Shown here in pieces: positions 18,897 to 28,398 of a stretch of DNA of 64,000 bases. The notes under the pieces are model-generated. The model did no database searches. It saw nothing but the letters and a program-made list of their open reading frames with translations, and was not told the origin of the DNA. The first letter of the stretch is position 1; every line of letters begins with the position of its first letter. The DNA comes from Bifidobacterium breve (GTDB lineage: Bacteria; Actinomycetota; Thermoleophilia; Solirubrobacterales; Solirubrobacteraceae), in assembly GCA_945889475.1 (NCBI GenBank), contig CAMDBT010000003.1, positions 1 through 64,000 on the forward strand, given 5' to 3'. Position numbers and translations under genes: made by a program.

Positions 18897-21490
18897 TGCC
18901 GGCGCGCAGCTCAGACGAGATCCGTTCCACCTTCCTCGAATTCTTCGAGCGCAATGGCCACACGTTGCGCCCGTCGGGTTCGCTCGTTCCAGCCGCTTAC
19001 GATTCCTCGGTGCTGCTGACGACGGCGGGCATGCACCCTTTGAAGGAGTACTTCATGGGGCTCGAGACGCCACCGTCGGCGAAGCTGGCGAGCTGCCAGA
19101 AGTGCTTCCGAACGACCGATATTGAGAACGTCGGAAATACCGCACGCCACCTCACCTTCTTCGAGATGCTCGGCAATTTTTCGCTCGGCGACTACTTCAA
19201 AGAGGGTGCGATCGAGCTGGCCTGGGCGCTCTCGCTCGAAGGCTTCGGCTTCGATGCCGAGAGCATCTGGATCACGGTCTTCGAAGGAGACAAGGAGCTT
19301 GGCCTCGGCGCCGACGAGGAGGCAATCGCAGCCTGGGAGGCGGTCGGTGTAGCGCGTGAACGGATCATTCTCTGCCCCCGCTCAGAGAACTTCTGGCAGG
19401 CCGGTCCGACCGGCCCCTGTGGCCCGTGCAGCGAGCTTTACCTCGACCGCGGCGAGCAGTATGGGTCGGCCGACGATCTTCCCGGCGGCGACAATGACCG
19501 CTTCCTTGAGTATTGGAATCTGGTCTTCATGGAGTTCGATCAGAATCAGCAGGGCGTAATCACGCCGCTGCCGGCGAAGAACATCGACACCGGTGCCGGG
19601 CTAAATCGGCTAGCGCTGATCGAGCAGGGGGTCGCGAGTGTCTTTGAGACCGACCAGTTCGCCGGTCTGATGACGCTCGGCCGCGAGCTCGCTGGCGCAG
19701 AGGCCGACGTTCGTGCGTTGCGGATTCTGGCCGACCATTCGCGCGCGATGACCTTCCTGATTGGCGACGGCGTCGTTCCGTCGAACGAGGACCGCGGCTA
19801 CATCCTGCGCCGCGTGATGCGCCGCGCCGTGCTCCAAGGCAAGCGAATCGGGATCGAAGGGCCGTTCCTACCTGCGTTTGCCGAGCAGGTGATCGGTTCG
19901 ATGGGGGCGGCATACCCGGAACTCATAGAACGTCGCAAGACGATTCTCGAATGGGTTCGTGGTGAGGAGGAGAGCTTTGGCCGCACGTTGGTCCAAGGCA
20001 GCGGCCTGCTGGAAGAGCTGTTTGCCGCCGGCACGCTCAGCGGCGACGACGCCTTCCTTCTCCACGATACCTTCGGCTTTCCGATCGAGCTGACCCGCGA
20101 ACTGGCCGAAGAACGCGGCGTGCCGTTCGCCGAGCAAGAGCAGTTTGACCGCCTGATGGCCGAGCAGCGCACGCGCTCGGCGGCAGGAGCGGGATCGCGC
20201 GAGGTTGGCGTTTCGGCGGAAGCGGTTCGCGCCGTTGGCGGTGATCAGGTGCGCTTCGTTGGGTTTGAAGCGCTGAGCGTGCGGACGAACGTCGCCGCCG
20301 TCGCCGAAGCGGATGGCCGCACACTGGTGAAGCTCGCCGAATCCCCGTTCTACGCTGAAGGTGGAGGGCAGGCAGCTGACACCGGAGCGCTGCTCTCGCC
20401 CGACGGCGAGCGGCTTGCTGATGTGGTCGGCGTAATTCGCGCCGGCGACGATCAGGCGCTGATCGTCGAGCAATCGAACGGAACGCTCGACGCTGGGGCT
20501 GAGGTCGTCGCCGAGGTCGATGCGATCAACCGGCATGCCACGGAGTGCAACCACACCGCAACCCATCTGCTTCACGCAGCGCTGCGCGAGCGGCTCGGCG
20601 ACCACGTCCGCCAGGCTGGCTCCTACGTAGGCCCTGACAAGCTCCGCTTCGACTTCAACCATTCGGCGCGTCTTAGCGACGAAGATCGTCAAGCGGTCGA
20701 AGATCAGGTCAACGAGCGAATCCTTCAAAGCCTCAGTGTTCGAGCACTGACGACAACAATCGACGAGGCCCAGCGGCTCGGAGCGATGGCGCTTTTCGGC
20801 GAGAAATACGGCGACGTAGTGCGGATGGTCGAGATTGGCGACGGCAGCTTTTCGCGCGAACTCTGCGGTGGCACGCACGTCGCGCGGACCTCGGAGATCG
20901 CCTGCCTGAAGATCATCAGCGAAGGCTCAAGCGCCGCCAACGTGCGCCGAATTGAGGCCGTCACCGGACCCGTCGCGGTCGCTCTGCTGCGCCGCAACGA
21001 CGCCCTGGTGAGCGAGGCAGCCGGAGCATTGAAAACAACTCCCGACCAGCTTCCTGCTGCTCTCGCCAAGCTGCAAGAAGCTGCGCGAAGCGCAGCCGGC
21101 GCGGCAACGGCGAGCATTGACGAGCAGCAGCTCGCAGCGTCGGCCAGGGATCTTGGCGACGCGAAGTTGCTTGTCGCTGACGTCGGCGGCGTTCCGGCCA
21201 CGGAGCTGATGGACGTCGCCGACAGGCTCAAGGCAAGGCTCGGGGATTCGGCCGCGGTGGTTGTCGGCAGCGTCGTCGACGGGCGCGTCTCGCTCGTCGT
21301 CGCCGTCACCCCGGCTCTCGTAGAGCGAGGCGTGAAGGCTGGCGATGTTGTCGCTGCAGCGGCGACGCTCGTCGGCGGCGGAGGAGGAGGGCGCGACACG
21401 ATCGCGCAGGCGGGCGGAGGGGAGCCTGAGAAACTCGACCAGGCGCTCGCGCTGGCCGCGAAGATGGTCGAAGAGGCACTCGGCTCGTAG
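18896..21490 (+). CDS. alaS: alanine--tRNA ligase
   Basis: MPARSSDEIRSTFLEFFERNGHTLRPSGSLVP, TTAGMHPLKEYFMG, CGGTHVARTSEI; ATG overlaps mnmA TGA (TGATG). Confidence 0.97.
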   Translation: MPARSSDEIRSTFLEFFERNGHTLRPSGSLVPAAYDSSVLLTTAGMHPLKEYFMGLETPPSAKLASCQKCFRTTDIENVGNTARHLTFFEMLGNFSLGDYFKEGAIELAWALSLEGFGFDAESIWITVFEGDKELGLGADEEAIAAWEAVGVARERIILCPRSENFWQAGPTGPCGPCSELYLDRGEQYGSADDLPGGDNDRFLEYWNLVFMEFDQNQQGVITPLPAKNIDTGAGLNRLALIEQGVASVFETDQFAGLMTLGRELAGAEADVRALRILADHSRAMTFLIGDGVVPSNEDRGYILRRVMRRAVLQGKRIGIEGPFLPAFAEQVIGSMGAAYPELIERRKTILEWVRGEEESFGRTLVQGSGLLEELFAAGTLSGDDAFLLHDTFGFPIELTRELAEERGVPFAEQEQFDRLMAEQRTRSAAGAGSREVGVSAEAVRAVGGDQVRFVGFEALSVRTNVAAVAEADGRTLVKLAESPFYAEGGGQAADTGALLSPDGERLADVVGVIRAGDDQALIVEQSNGTLDAGAEVVAEVDAINRHATECNHTATHLLHAALRERLGDHVRQAGSYVGPDKLRFDFNHSARLSDEDRQAVEDQVNERILQSLSVRALTTTIDEAQRLGAMALFGEKYGDVVRMVEIGDGSFSRELCGGTHVARTSEIACLKIISEGSSAANVRRIEAVTGPVAVALLRRNDALVSEAAGALKTTPDQLPAALAKLQEAARSAAGAATASIDEQQLAASARDLGDAKLLVADVGGVPATELMDVADRLKARLGDSAAVVVGSVVDGRVSLVVAVTPALVERGVKAGDVVAAAATLVGGGGGGRDTIAQAGGGEPEKLDQALALAAKMVEEALGS

Positions 21491-21493
21491 ACG

Positions 21494-21907
21494 GTGAGGG
21501 TTCTGGCACTTGATCACGGCTCGGCTCGCTGCGGCTGCGCGCTCAGCGACCCGACCGGCACGCTGGCCACGCCGATTGAGCCGGTGCTTCGGCCCGAGAC
21601 GAAGGCAGGCATCGGGGCGATACGCAAGCTCGTTGAGCAGCGGGAGGTCGGCCGCGTCGTTGTCGGCTTGCCACTCTCGCTCTCCGGCGCCGACTCGCAG
21701 CAAACGCTCGAGGCGCGCGCTTTCGCCGATCGGCTGCGATCGGCTCTCGGCCCAAGCGTGCCGGTCGAACTTTTCGACGAGCGCTTTACGACAACGATCG
21801 CCGCCGGCAGCGGCGGCCGCGAGAGCGAAGATTCGCGCGCCGCCGCCGTTCTGTTGGATGATTGGTTGGCCCGCCACGGGCACGAGCATTGGAATTGCGA
21901 TGAGTGA
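21494..21907 (+). CDS. ruvX: Holliday junction resolvase-like RuvX/YqgF
   Basis: VLALDHGSARCGCALSDPTG, VVGLPLSLSG, FDERFTTTIA. Confidence 0.93.
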   Translation: MRVLALDHGSARCGCALSDPTGTLATPIEPVLRPETKAGIGAIRKLVEQREVGRVVVGLPLSLSGADSQQTLEARAFADRLRSALGPSVPVELFDERFTTTIAAGSGGRESEDSRAAAVLLDDWLARHGHEHWNCDE

Positions 21908-23282
21908 CAGCCCAGATCGAAGCGACGAGGAACGCGAAGTGGCTCGCCTGGAGCGCGAGCAGAAGCGCGCCGCCGAGGGTGCTGAGGGGGCGCCAAAGCC
22001 CCCGCCTCGAGCTGACCTTCCGGCGCAGGCGCCGCCGATCGGCGCCGGCCCGCCGCGCAAGGCACAGCCACCGACTCCAGCCGGTCCCCGACCGGTCCCG
22101 CGGTCGTCGCAGCCGGCGGGCGCCGACGCGACGCCCACGCCGCCGCGTAAAGTTAGCGACGACGATGAGTCCCCGAGCGGCACGGTGAGGCCGGTCGGCG
22201 CTACTGCCTCGCCGCAGGGCCGTCGCCGCTCGCCCGGTCGTCACGCACTGCTTTTCGCCGTCGTCGCTGTCGCTGTCGTCGCCGTCCTCTTCATCTTGAA
22301 CGGGGTCTTCGAGCCGTTCAAAGGCGAAGCGTCGGGAAGCGTCACGGTGAAGATCCCCGCTGGGCTCGACGCCGGTGAGATCGGTGCGCTGCTAGCCGAT
22401 AGGGGGGTTATCGGGTCGGCCTTCTTCTTCGAGCTGCGGGCGACGATCGGTGGCGATCGCGGCAATCTGCGGGCCGGCACGTTCAAGTTGCGTAAAGAGA
22501 TGAGCAACGCTGCGGCGCTTGCAAGCTTGACCAATCTTCGCGATGGCTCTCCCGTGATCGACGTGCTCGTCCCGGAAGGACCGGCGCGCGCAGAGATCGC
22601 ACCGATCGTCCGTAAGCAGGGCGTCAGCGGCAACTACTTAGCCGCTTCGGTCTCGTCACCGCAGTTCAACCCGAGCCTTTACGGCGCACCGAAGAACGTC
22701 AAGTCGCTGGAGGGCTTTCTCTTTCCGGCCACTTACGAAATGCTGGAGAACGGAGCGACAGCGAAACGGCTCGTGGCCGACCAATTGAAGGCCTTCAAGC
22801 GGAATATCGCCGCTGTCGACATGAGCTACGCGAAGAGCAAGAACCTGACCGTTTTCGATGTCGTCACGCTGGCCTCGATTATCGAGCGCGAGGCGCTCTT
22901 TGATCGCGATCGGCCGCTAGTCGCGGCCGTCTTTTACAACCGCTTGCGTAACTCGATCTCGCTCGGTAGCGACGCCACGACACGCTTCGCGGTTGGCAAT
23001 TGGGATCAGCCCTTGACCGTCAGCCAGATCAACAGTAAGTCGCCCTACAACACGCGCCAAGTCGCGGGCCTTCCGCCAGGGCCAATCGGCAACCCTGGCC
23101 TCGCCTCCTTGAAGGCGGCAGCGAAGCCACCGAAGAGCGATCAGCTCTATTTCATCGTTGAGGTTTGCAAGAAGGGCGGATTGGTTTTCGCGAAAACGCT
23201 GGCCGAATTTCAGCAGCTGATCGCCGCCTACAACAATCGTCGCGCCGCACAGGGCGGCAAAGACCCGGCCTTCTGCCGCTAA
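21900..23282 (+). CDS. mltG: endolytic transglycosylase MltG (YceG-like)
   Basis: LEGFLFPATYEM, ASIIEREA, VFYNRLR, NTRQVAGLPPGPIGNPG; ATGAGTGA overlap with ruvX. Confidence 0.94.
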   Translation: MSDSPDRSDEEREVARLEREQKRAAEGAEGAPKPPPRADLPAQAPPIGAGPPRKAQPPTPAGPRPVPRSSQPAGADATPTPPRKVSDDDESPSGTVRPVGATASPQGRRRSPGRHALLFAVVAVAVVAVLFILNGVFEPFKGEASGSVTVKIPAGLDAGEIGALLADRGVIGSAFFFELRATIGGDRGNLRAGTFKLRKEMSNAAALASLTNLRDGSPVIDVLVPEGPARAEIAPIVRKQGVSGNYLAASVSSPQFNPSLYGAPKNVKSLEGFLFPATYEMLENGATAKRLVADQLKAFKRNIAAVDMSYAKSKNLTVFDVVTLASIIEREALFDRDRPLVAAVFYNRLRNSISLGSDATTRFAVGNWDQPLTVSQINSKSPYNTRQVAGLPPGPIGNPGLASLKAAAKPPKSDQLYFIVEVCKKGGLVFAKTLAEFQQLIAAYNNRRAAQGGKDPAFCR

Positions 23283-23295
23283 CGGTGCACTGCTG

Positions 23296-24090
23296 ATGAC
23301 TCCCACAAGGCTCGCGGTGCTCGGATGGCCGGTAGAACACAGCCGATCGCCGGCAATGCACAACGCGGCGCTAGCGGCGGTCGGCCTGAGCGACTGGGAG
23401 TACGGACTGCTTCCGGCTGCGCCGGAGCAGTTTGTTGCTGTCGTCGGCACCCTTCGAGCCGCCGGCTACCGCGGCGCGAGCGTGACGATCCCACACAAGG
23501 AGGCGGCGTTCGCGTTGGTTGACCGCTTGAGCGACAGCGCCGCGGCGATCGGCGCCGTCAACACTCTGATCTTCGAACCCGAAGGCGAGCTGGTCGGCGA
23601 TAACACCGATGCGCCGGGCTTCATCGCTGCGCTGCCATCTGCGCCCCAGCCCGGCTCGCGGGCGGTTGTGCTCGGTGCCGGTGGTGTCGCTCATGCCGTC
23701 GTTTGGGCGCTTCGTGGCTGCGGACTGAACGTTGAGGTCTGGAACCGAACGCCTGAGCGGGCCGAACAGCTCGCCGAGCGGTTTGGCGCCTCGGCCGTCA
23801 CCGAGTTCGGGCCGGCCGAGATGCTCGTCAATTGCACAGCGGCTGGCCTCGAAGGAGATCCATTTTCGAGCCTTCCTGTCACTCCCGGGCAGCTTGCCGA
23901 TTACGGCATCGTCGCCGATGCCGTCTATCACGGCGGGCCGGGCGCGCTGCTCGCCGCGGCCGCGGCCGCTGGCGTCCAGACCGTTGATGGGATCGAAATG
24001 CTCGTCCAGCAGGGCGCTATCGCCTTCGAAGAATGGACCGGCCGCAAGGCGCCGGTTGACCTTATGCGCGCGGCTGCGCTAGCTGGCTAG
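23296..24090 (+). CDS. aroE: shikimate dehydrogenase
   Basis: LGWPVEHSRSPAMHNAAL, SVTIPHKEA, GAVNTLIF, NTDAPGF, VLGAGGVAHAV. Confidence 0.95.
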   Translation: MTPTRLAVLGWPVEHSRSPAMHNAALAAVGLSDWEYGLLPAAPEQFVAVVGTLRAAGYRGASVTIPHKEAAFALVDRLSDSAAAIGAVNTLIFEPEGELVGDNTDAPGFIAALPSAPQPGSRAVVLGAGGVAHAVVWALRGCGLNVEVWNRTPERAEQLAERFGASAVTEFGPAEMLVNCTAAGLEGDPFSSLPVTPGQLADYGIVADAVYHGGPGALLAAAAAAGVQTVDGIEMLVQQGAIAFEEWTGRKAPVDLMRAAALAG

Positions 24091-24096
24091 CGTTCG

Positions 24097-24690
24097 CTAC
24101 TCGAGTTTTTCGCCAACGTGGTGGAGCTGGAATGCCCTAACGACGTCGATCAGTCCGGACATCAGCGCCCAAAGGCCGACGAAGAGGACCAGCAGGTTCG
24201 CTTTGACGTTGACGTCCGAGCCGGCCGCAATGAAGGCGATAGCGAGCATTAGCGTGCCGCTGACGAGGCCGAGCCACCAAAGGTCGTTGTGGTCGCGCTC
24301 GGAGAATGCTTGGACGATCCAGATGAAGGCCACGAGTAGGAAGATGAAGCCGAGGATGTCAGCGAACTCATTGAAGGTTTCAACCGGGTTGAAGAGCGCA
24401 ACGACGCCCCAGATGATCAACAGCGCGCCGAGAATCAACCAAACCCAGCGCCACTTCGGAGCCAGCGTTGAGAGCGCCATGTATTGGATGCCAGCGCCGA
24501 TGAACATTGCCCCGATCATGACCCCGATGACAGCAAACGAGGAGTCACTGAACTGAAGCACGACCAGCGCCACGATGATCCAGATCGTTCCGAAGATCAG
24601 CCACAGCCACCAGAACGCGGCTAGCTGTTTGATCGCTTCACGCTCGGTCGGTGTTGCGCCCGCTAGCAGCGCGTCATCGGTCTGGTTCAT
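24097..24690 (-). CDS. HdeD/DUF308 family membrane protein
   Basis: Six TM segments with LILGALLIIWGVVALFNP-type repeats; SD GGAGAA before ATG. Confidence 0.8.
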   Translation of the reverse strand: MNQTDDALLAGATPTEREAIKQLAAFWWLWLIFGTIWIIVALVVLQFSDSSFAVIGVMIGAMFIGAGIQYMALSTLAPKWRWVWLILGALLIIWGVVALFNPVETFNEFADILGFIFLLVAFIWIVQAFSERDHNDLWWLGLVSGTLMLAIAFIAAGSDVNVKANLLVLFVGLWALMSGLIDVVRAFQLHHVGEKLE

Positions 24691-24717
24691 TGGTTCTCCT
24701 CGGTTTAGGGGTTTGTT

Positions 24718-25650
24718 CTATGCGACTGGTGTTCGTTGGCCCGTGTACTGCTCCGCTGCCGGAGGATTATCGAGCAGCAACTGCGGAACCGTGACCATTT
24801 TGTAGCCCGCTTTGCGCAAGCCTTTGATCATCATCGGCAACGCGACGGACGTTGTCGTCCGGTCGCCGCCGCCGTCGTGCATCAAGATGATCGCCCCCGG
24901 ATGAACCTCGGCGAGCACCTGCGCCGCCATCGCTTCCGGCGTCGGTAGTTCGTAGTCGTTGGTGTCGAGCGACCACATCACCGTCAGCATGCCGGCACGG
25001 CGGGCCTCAGCGACGATCAGATCGTTGACGGCGCCGTAGGGGGGACGGAACAGTTTCGGCTCCGGAAGGTTCCTTCCTGTCACCGCGTCGTTGGCCTCTG
25101 TCAGCTCGCCACGGATCTCCTTCGGTCTCAGCTGAGTTAGGTCTTGATGGTCCCATGTGTGGTTGGCGACTGTGTGGCCCTCAGCGACGGCTCGCTGTAG
25201 CGGCAGCGGAAACTCTGCGATCTGATTACCGAGCGTGAAGAAGGTGGCGCTGGCGTGGTATTTCTTCAGCGTGTCGAGAATCCCGGGGGTGTAGGTGCTC
25301 GGACCGTCATCAAAAGTGAGCGCGACCTCCTTGTTCTCCGGTCCGGCTTGGCTGATGATCGGGGTCTGCTGCAAGACAGCATCGATCGCCGCGTTTTCAG
25401 CTTTGATCGCTTCTTTGCGCTTCTCGATCACTGCCGCTGCCGCGCGGGCTTGCTCGGCAAGCTCCAGCTTGGGCTTCTCGGCCGCGGCGCCCTGTTCTAG
25501 CTGTTGCGGATCCCACTTGCCTGGGCTTCCGACGCTGACGGCGACGATTGCGATCGACCCGACCGCGACGGCTAGTCCGGCGCCCAACGCGACGAGCCGC
25601 CTGCGGCGTTGTTGCGCTGGGCTAGAGGAGTTCGGCTGTCGGGTTGGCAT
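24718..25650 (-). CDS. polysaccharide deacetylase (NodB homology domain), membrane-anchored
   Basis: N-terminal TM; VALTFDDGPSTYTPGILD, TFFTLG, ANHTWDH, FRPPYGA, ILMHDGGGDR. Confidence 0.94.
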   Translation of the reverse strand: MPTRQPNSSSPAQQRRRRLVALGAGLAVAVGSIAIVAVSVGSPGKWDPQQLEQGAAAEKPKLELAEQARAAAAVIEKRKEAIKAENAAIDAVLQQTPIISQAGPENKEVALTFDDGPSTYTPGILDTLKKYHASATFFTLGNQIAEFPLPLQRAVAEGHTVANHTWDHQDLTQLRPKEIRGELTEANDAVTGRNLPEPKLFRPPYGAVNDLIVAEARRAGMLTVMWSLDTNDYELPTPEAMAAQVLAEVHPGAIILMHDGGGDRTTTSVALPMMIKGLRKAGYKMVTVPQLLLDNPPAAEQYTGQRTPVA

Positions 25651-25751
25651 CGAAGATCGGCGGTTGGCGCATAAATAATGTAGCTAGAGCGGTGGCCGGT
25701 TACGCCGCTCAGCGACCGACTCTCGCGGCGACCGAGCGCGCCGGCGCCTGA

Positions 25752-26921
25752 TCAGTCGGCAACGACAACACGCAGCTGCTGATCGATTCGAAGGCTGCGC
25801 TCTCCCTGCAGTAGCGCCAGCAGCTCATCGCCTACGACCGCCCGGCGCCAGCCTCGCAGCGTCCTAACGTCAGGGTCGGGCCCGTGGTCGCGCACGGCGC
25901 TGACGACGGCTTGCAGGTCGGCGCGCGTTGCCAGCAGCTCGTAGGCGAGATCCTCTTGAACTGCTCGAGCACGGACGAGCGATTCGGCGAGCACGATCAG
26001 CGCGGCGTCACCCGGATCGGACTGCGTGCGATCGCTGCGCTGCGAGGCGATCGGCGGATTGTCGGCGGCGCTCGTAACCACGTTCACGATCGCAGCGCCG
26101 CGACGGCGCGCGATTCCGTCGTGAATTCCACGCATCTCCCGCAGTTGGCGGTCATCGATTGGCTGGCGCTTGGCGACCTCGACGATTGCGGCATCGGCGA
26201 GGACCTTCTGAACGGGCTTGTCTTCACGGTCGGCGCACTCCTCGCGCCAGATCACTAGCGCGCGCGCCGTCGCACGCTGCTCGCCACTGATGACTCCGAT
26301 CTTCGGCAGCTTGGCGAAGATCACGTCAATGTCGCGCTCGTCTGTCGACGCTTCCAATGGCAGGCACTCTTCGCGCGCCCAATCGAGCCTGCCGCGCTCG
26401 CGAAGGCGATCCTTGAGCACCGTCGCCACCTGGTTCAGCTGCAGCACATCGCCGCGTGCGTAGCTCTGCTGAGCGTCGCTGAGCGGCCGCGTATCCCATT
26501 GCGAGAAGCTCGCGCCTTTGTCGAGCTGAACGCGCAGCAGATCTCGGAGCAAGGCTTCGTAGCCGATCTGCGCTCGCATCCCAGCGAATGCTGCCGCGAT
26601 CTGCGTGTCGAAGCAGTTGCGCGGCTGGGCGTGCCAAAGGCGCCGCAGCAGTGCGAGGTCCTGTCGCCCGGCGTGAACGATGATCTCAACCTCAGGGTCG
26701 TCGATCAGGGCGACGATTGGCGCCGGGTCAATCTCGCGGTCGAAGGGGTCGATCAGTTCGGTCCACGCGGGCTCGTCCGGCTCGTCTGTTTCGACCGCGA
26801 CTTGGACCAAGCAGAGTTCGGTGCGGTAGCGCCCCTCTCCCATGAATTCGGTGTCCAGCGCCAGCGCGCCGACCTGTTTTGCCCGTGCGGCCAACTTGCG
26901 CAAGGCTTCGTTAGTGGTCAC
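25752..26921 (-). CDS. rnd: ribonuclease D-like 3'-5' exonuclease with HRDC domain
   Basis: ALDTEFMGEGRYRTELCLVQVAV, HAGRQDLALL, DTQIAA; GTG 26921 chosen. Confidence 0.88.
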   Translation of the reverse strand: MTTNEALRKLAARAKQVGALALDTEFMGEGRYRTELCLVQVAVETDEPDEPAWTELIDPFDREIDPAPIVALIDDPEVEIIVHAGRQDLALLRRLWHAQPRNCFDTQIAAAFAGMRAQIGYEALLRDLLRVQLDKGASFSQWDTRPLSDAQQSYARGDVLQLNQVATVLKDRLRERGRLDWAREECLPLEASTDERDIDVIFAKLPKIGVISGEQRATARALVIWREECADREDKPVQKVLADAAIVEVAKRQPIDDRQLREMRGIHDGIARRRGAAIVNVVTSAADNPPIASQRSDRTQSDPGDAALIVLAESLVRARAVQEDLAYELLATRADLQAVVSAVRDHGPDPDVRTLRGWRRAVVGDELLALLQGERSLRIDQQLRVVVAD

Positions 26922-26931
26922 AGCGGCCGAC

Positions 26932-27168
26932 CTATTCGCCTGGCCAGTGGCCGGTGCGGTCGTAGTGTTCGCGGGCGGCCTCTTCGCGGCCGCGATCTTT
27001 GTCGCCGCGCACGCCAACGCGGTAGAGCAGGTTCAGCAAGGCAACAGAGATACCGGCGCTGACCAGCAGAGCGCCTACCTCGTAGGCCGACTCGCGCGCA
27101 CCGATCACGGCCAGCATGATCCCCGAGAGCACGATCATCACCGGTAGTACAACGCGAACGAAGATCAT
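26932..27168 (-). CDS. small two-TM membrane protein
   Basis: 78 aa, hydrophobic N-half and charged C-term; fits exactly between rnd and gluQ. Confidence 0.65.
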   Translation of the reverse strand: MIFVRVVLPVMIVLSGIMLAVIGARESAYEVGALLVSAGISVALLNLLYRVGVRGDKDRGREEAAREHYDRTGHWPGE

Positions 27169-27217
27169 CGGTGCCCCCGTGCCGCCTCGGTGGTGGAGCC
27201 TGTGGAGGCGGATTCGC

Positions 27218-28138
27218 TCACGCTGAGGATTCTACGAAGGTCGAGTTGAAGCGGCGTAGTAGCTCGTCGTTATCGAGGTTGTCGCCGCGTTCACCAAGGC
27301 CGACAGAGGCGGCGAGATCGCCTCGAACCTGCCGCGGGGTGCGACCCAGCGTTTGCTGCCCGGCAAGGCGCGTCGACTGGTCGCGTTTTGATAACCGTGT
27401 CCCGTTCTGATCGCGTAGCAGCGGTAGGTGGACGTAGCTCGGCCTCTCCAGTTGGAGTTGCTGCGCCAGCCAACACTGCGCAGCGGTCGACGCCAACAGA
27501 TCGTCGCCCCTGACGACCTCATCGATCGATTGCGCTGCGTCGTCGACAACGACGGCTAGGTGGTAAGCGACCGAGCCGTCCTGACGCGCGACGACAAAGT
27601 CGTCAACGGTGTCACTCTGCTGGCCGTGGACCCGATCGAAGAAAGTAATCTGGGCACGATCGGCGCGAACGCGCAGCGCCGGTTGGCGACTCCCTGCACG
27701 GCGCTCAGCCAGTTCGCTGGCCGTCAGTCGCAGGCATGTGCCGGGATAGCGTGGCGTGGCGCCGTGAGGCGCCGATGAGGCTTCGCGGATCTCTGCCCGA
27801 GAGCACCAACATTCGTAAAGCAGGTCGCCGCGGCGAAGTTGGTCGAGCGCGTCGCCGTAGAGCGCGGTTCGATCGCTCTGGCGCACTACCGGCAGATCCC
27901 ACTCAAGTCCGATCGCAGCGAGGTCGCCGAGCTGTTGTTCGGCCGATTCAGGGCGGCATCGTCCGACGTCAAGGTCTTCGACGCGAACCACAAAGCTGCT
28001 GCCATTGGCGCGGGCGCAGCACCAAGCGATCAGCGCGGTTCGAAGGTTGCCAAGATGGAGCGGTCCGGTCGGGCTCGGAGCAAAGCGACCGTTACATCGA
28101 ACGGGTGGGGGAGCGAGCTGAAAAAGCCCTTCGGCCAC
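27218..28138 (-). CDS. gluQ: glutamyl-Q tRNA(Asp) synthetase (GluQRS)
   Basis: GRFAPSPTGPLHLGNLRTAL, VRVEDLD, Zn-type C-x-C...C (CWCSRAEI...YPGTCL), TRLSKRD; no anticodon-binding domain. Confidence 0.92.
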   Translation of the reverse strand: MAEGLFQLAPPPVRCNGRFAPSPTGPLHLGNLRTALIAWCCARANGSSFVVRVEDLDVGRCRPESAEQQLGDLAAIGLEWDLPVVRQSDRTALYGDALDQLRRGDLLYECWCSRAEIREASSAPHGATPRYPGTCLRLTASELAERRAGSRQPALRVRADRAQITFFDRVHGQQSDTVDDFVVARQDGSVAYHLAVVVDDAAQSIDEVVRGDDLLASTAAQCWLAQQLQLERPSYVHLPLLRDQNGTRLSKRDQSTRLAGQQTLGRTPRQVRGDLAASVGLGERGDNLDNDELLRRFNSTFVESSA

Positions 28139-28173
28139 GTGGCCGACGCTAGCAGCGCTACTCTCCGGCCTCG

Positions 28174-28398
28174 ATGTCCGAAGCTAAAGATGACGCCAGC
28201 GAACCGCAAGGCCCGGTCGAGTGTTCGCCATGCCGCGGTAGCGGCAGGCTTACTTCCAAATCGGGTGACGCGCCGCATCAGGTGGACTGCCCGTGGTGCG
28301 AAGGAAGCGGAGTCTCGATCGAAGGGCACGACGCGCAGGCGGCTCGGCGTCCGGCCGGTGAGGCGGCCGACGAGAAGCCTCAGCCTGCCGTCGACTAG
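28174..28398 (+). CDS. small DnaJ-like zinc-finger protein
   Basis: 74 aa with CSPCRGSGRL and CPWCEGSGV (two CxxCxGxG motifs). Confidence 0.8.
   Translation: MSEAKDDASEPQGPVECSPCRGSGRLTSKSGDAPHQVDCPWCEGSGVSIEGHDAQAARRPAGEAADEKPQPAVD

Noticed and set aside
19868-20878. 336-aa minus-strand ORF antisense to alaS
   Set aside because: Complete overlap with alaS, no recognisable motif
20927-22183. 418-aa minus-strand ORF antisense to alaS/ruvX/mltG
   Set aside because: Overlaps three confident genes; low-complexity Arg/Ala/Gly composition typical of GC-rich antisense frames
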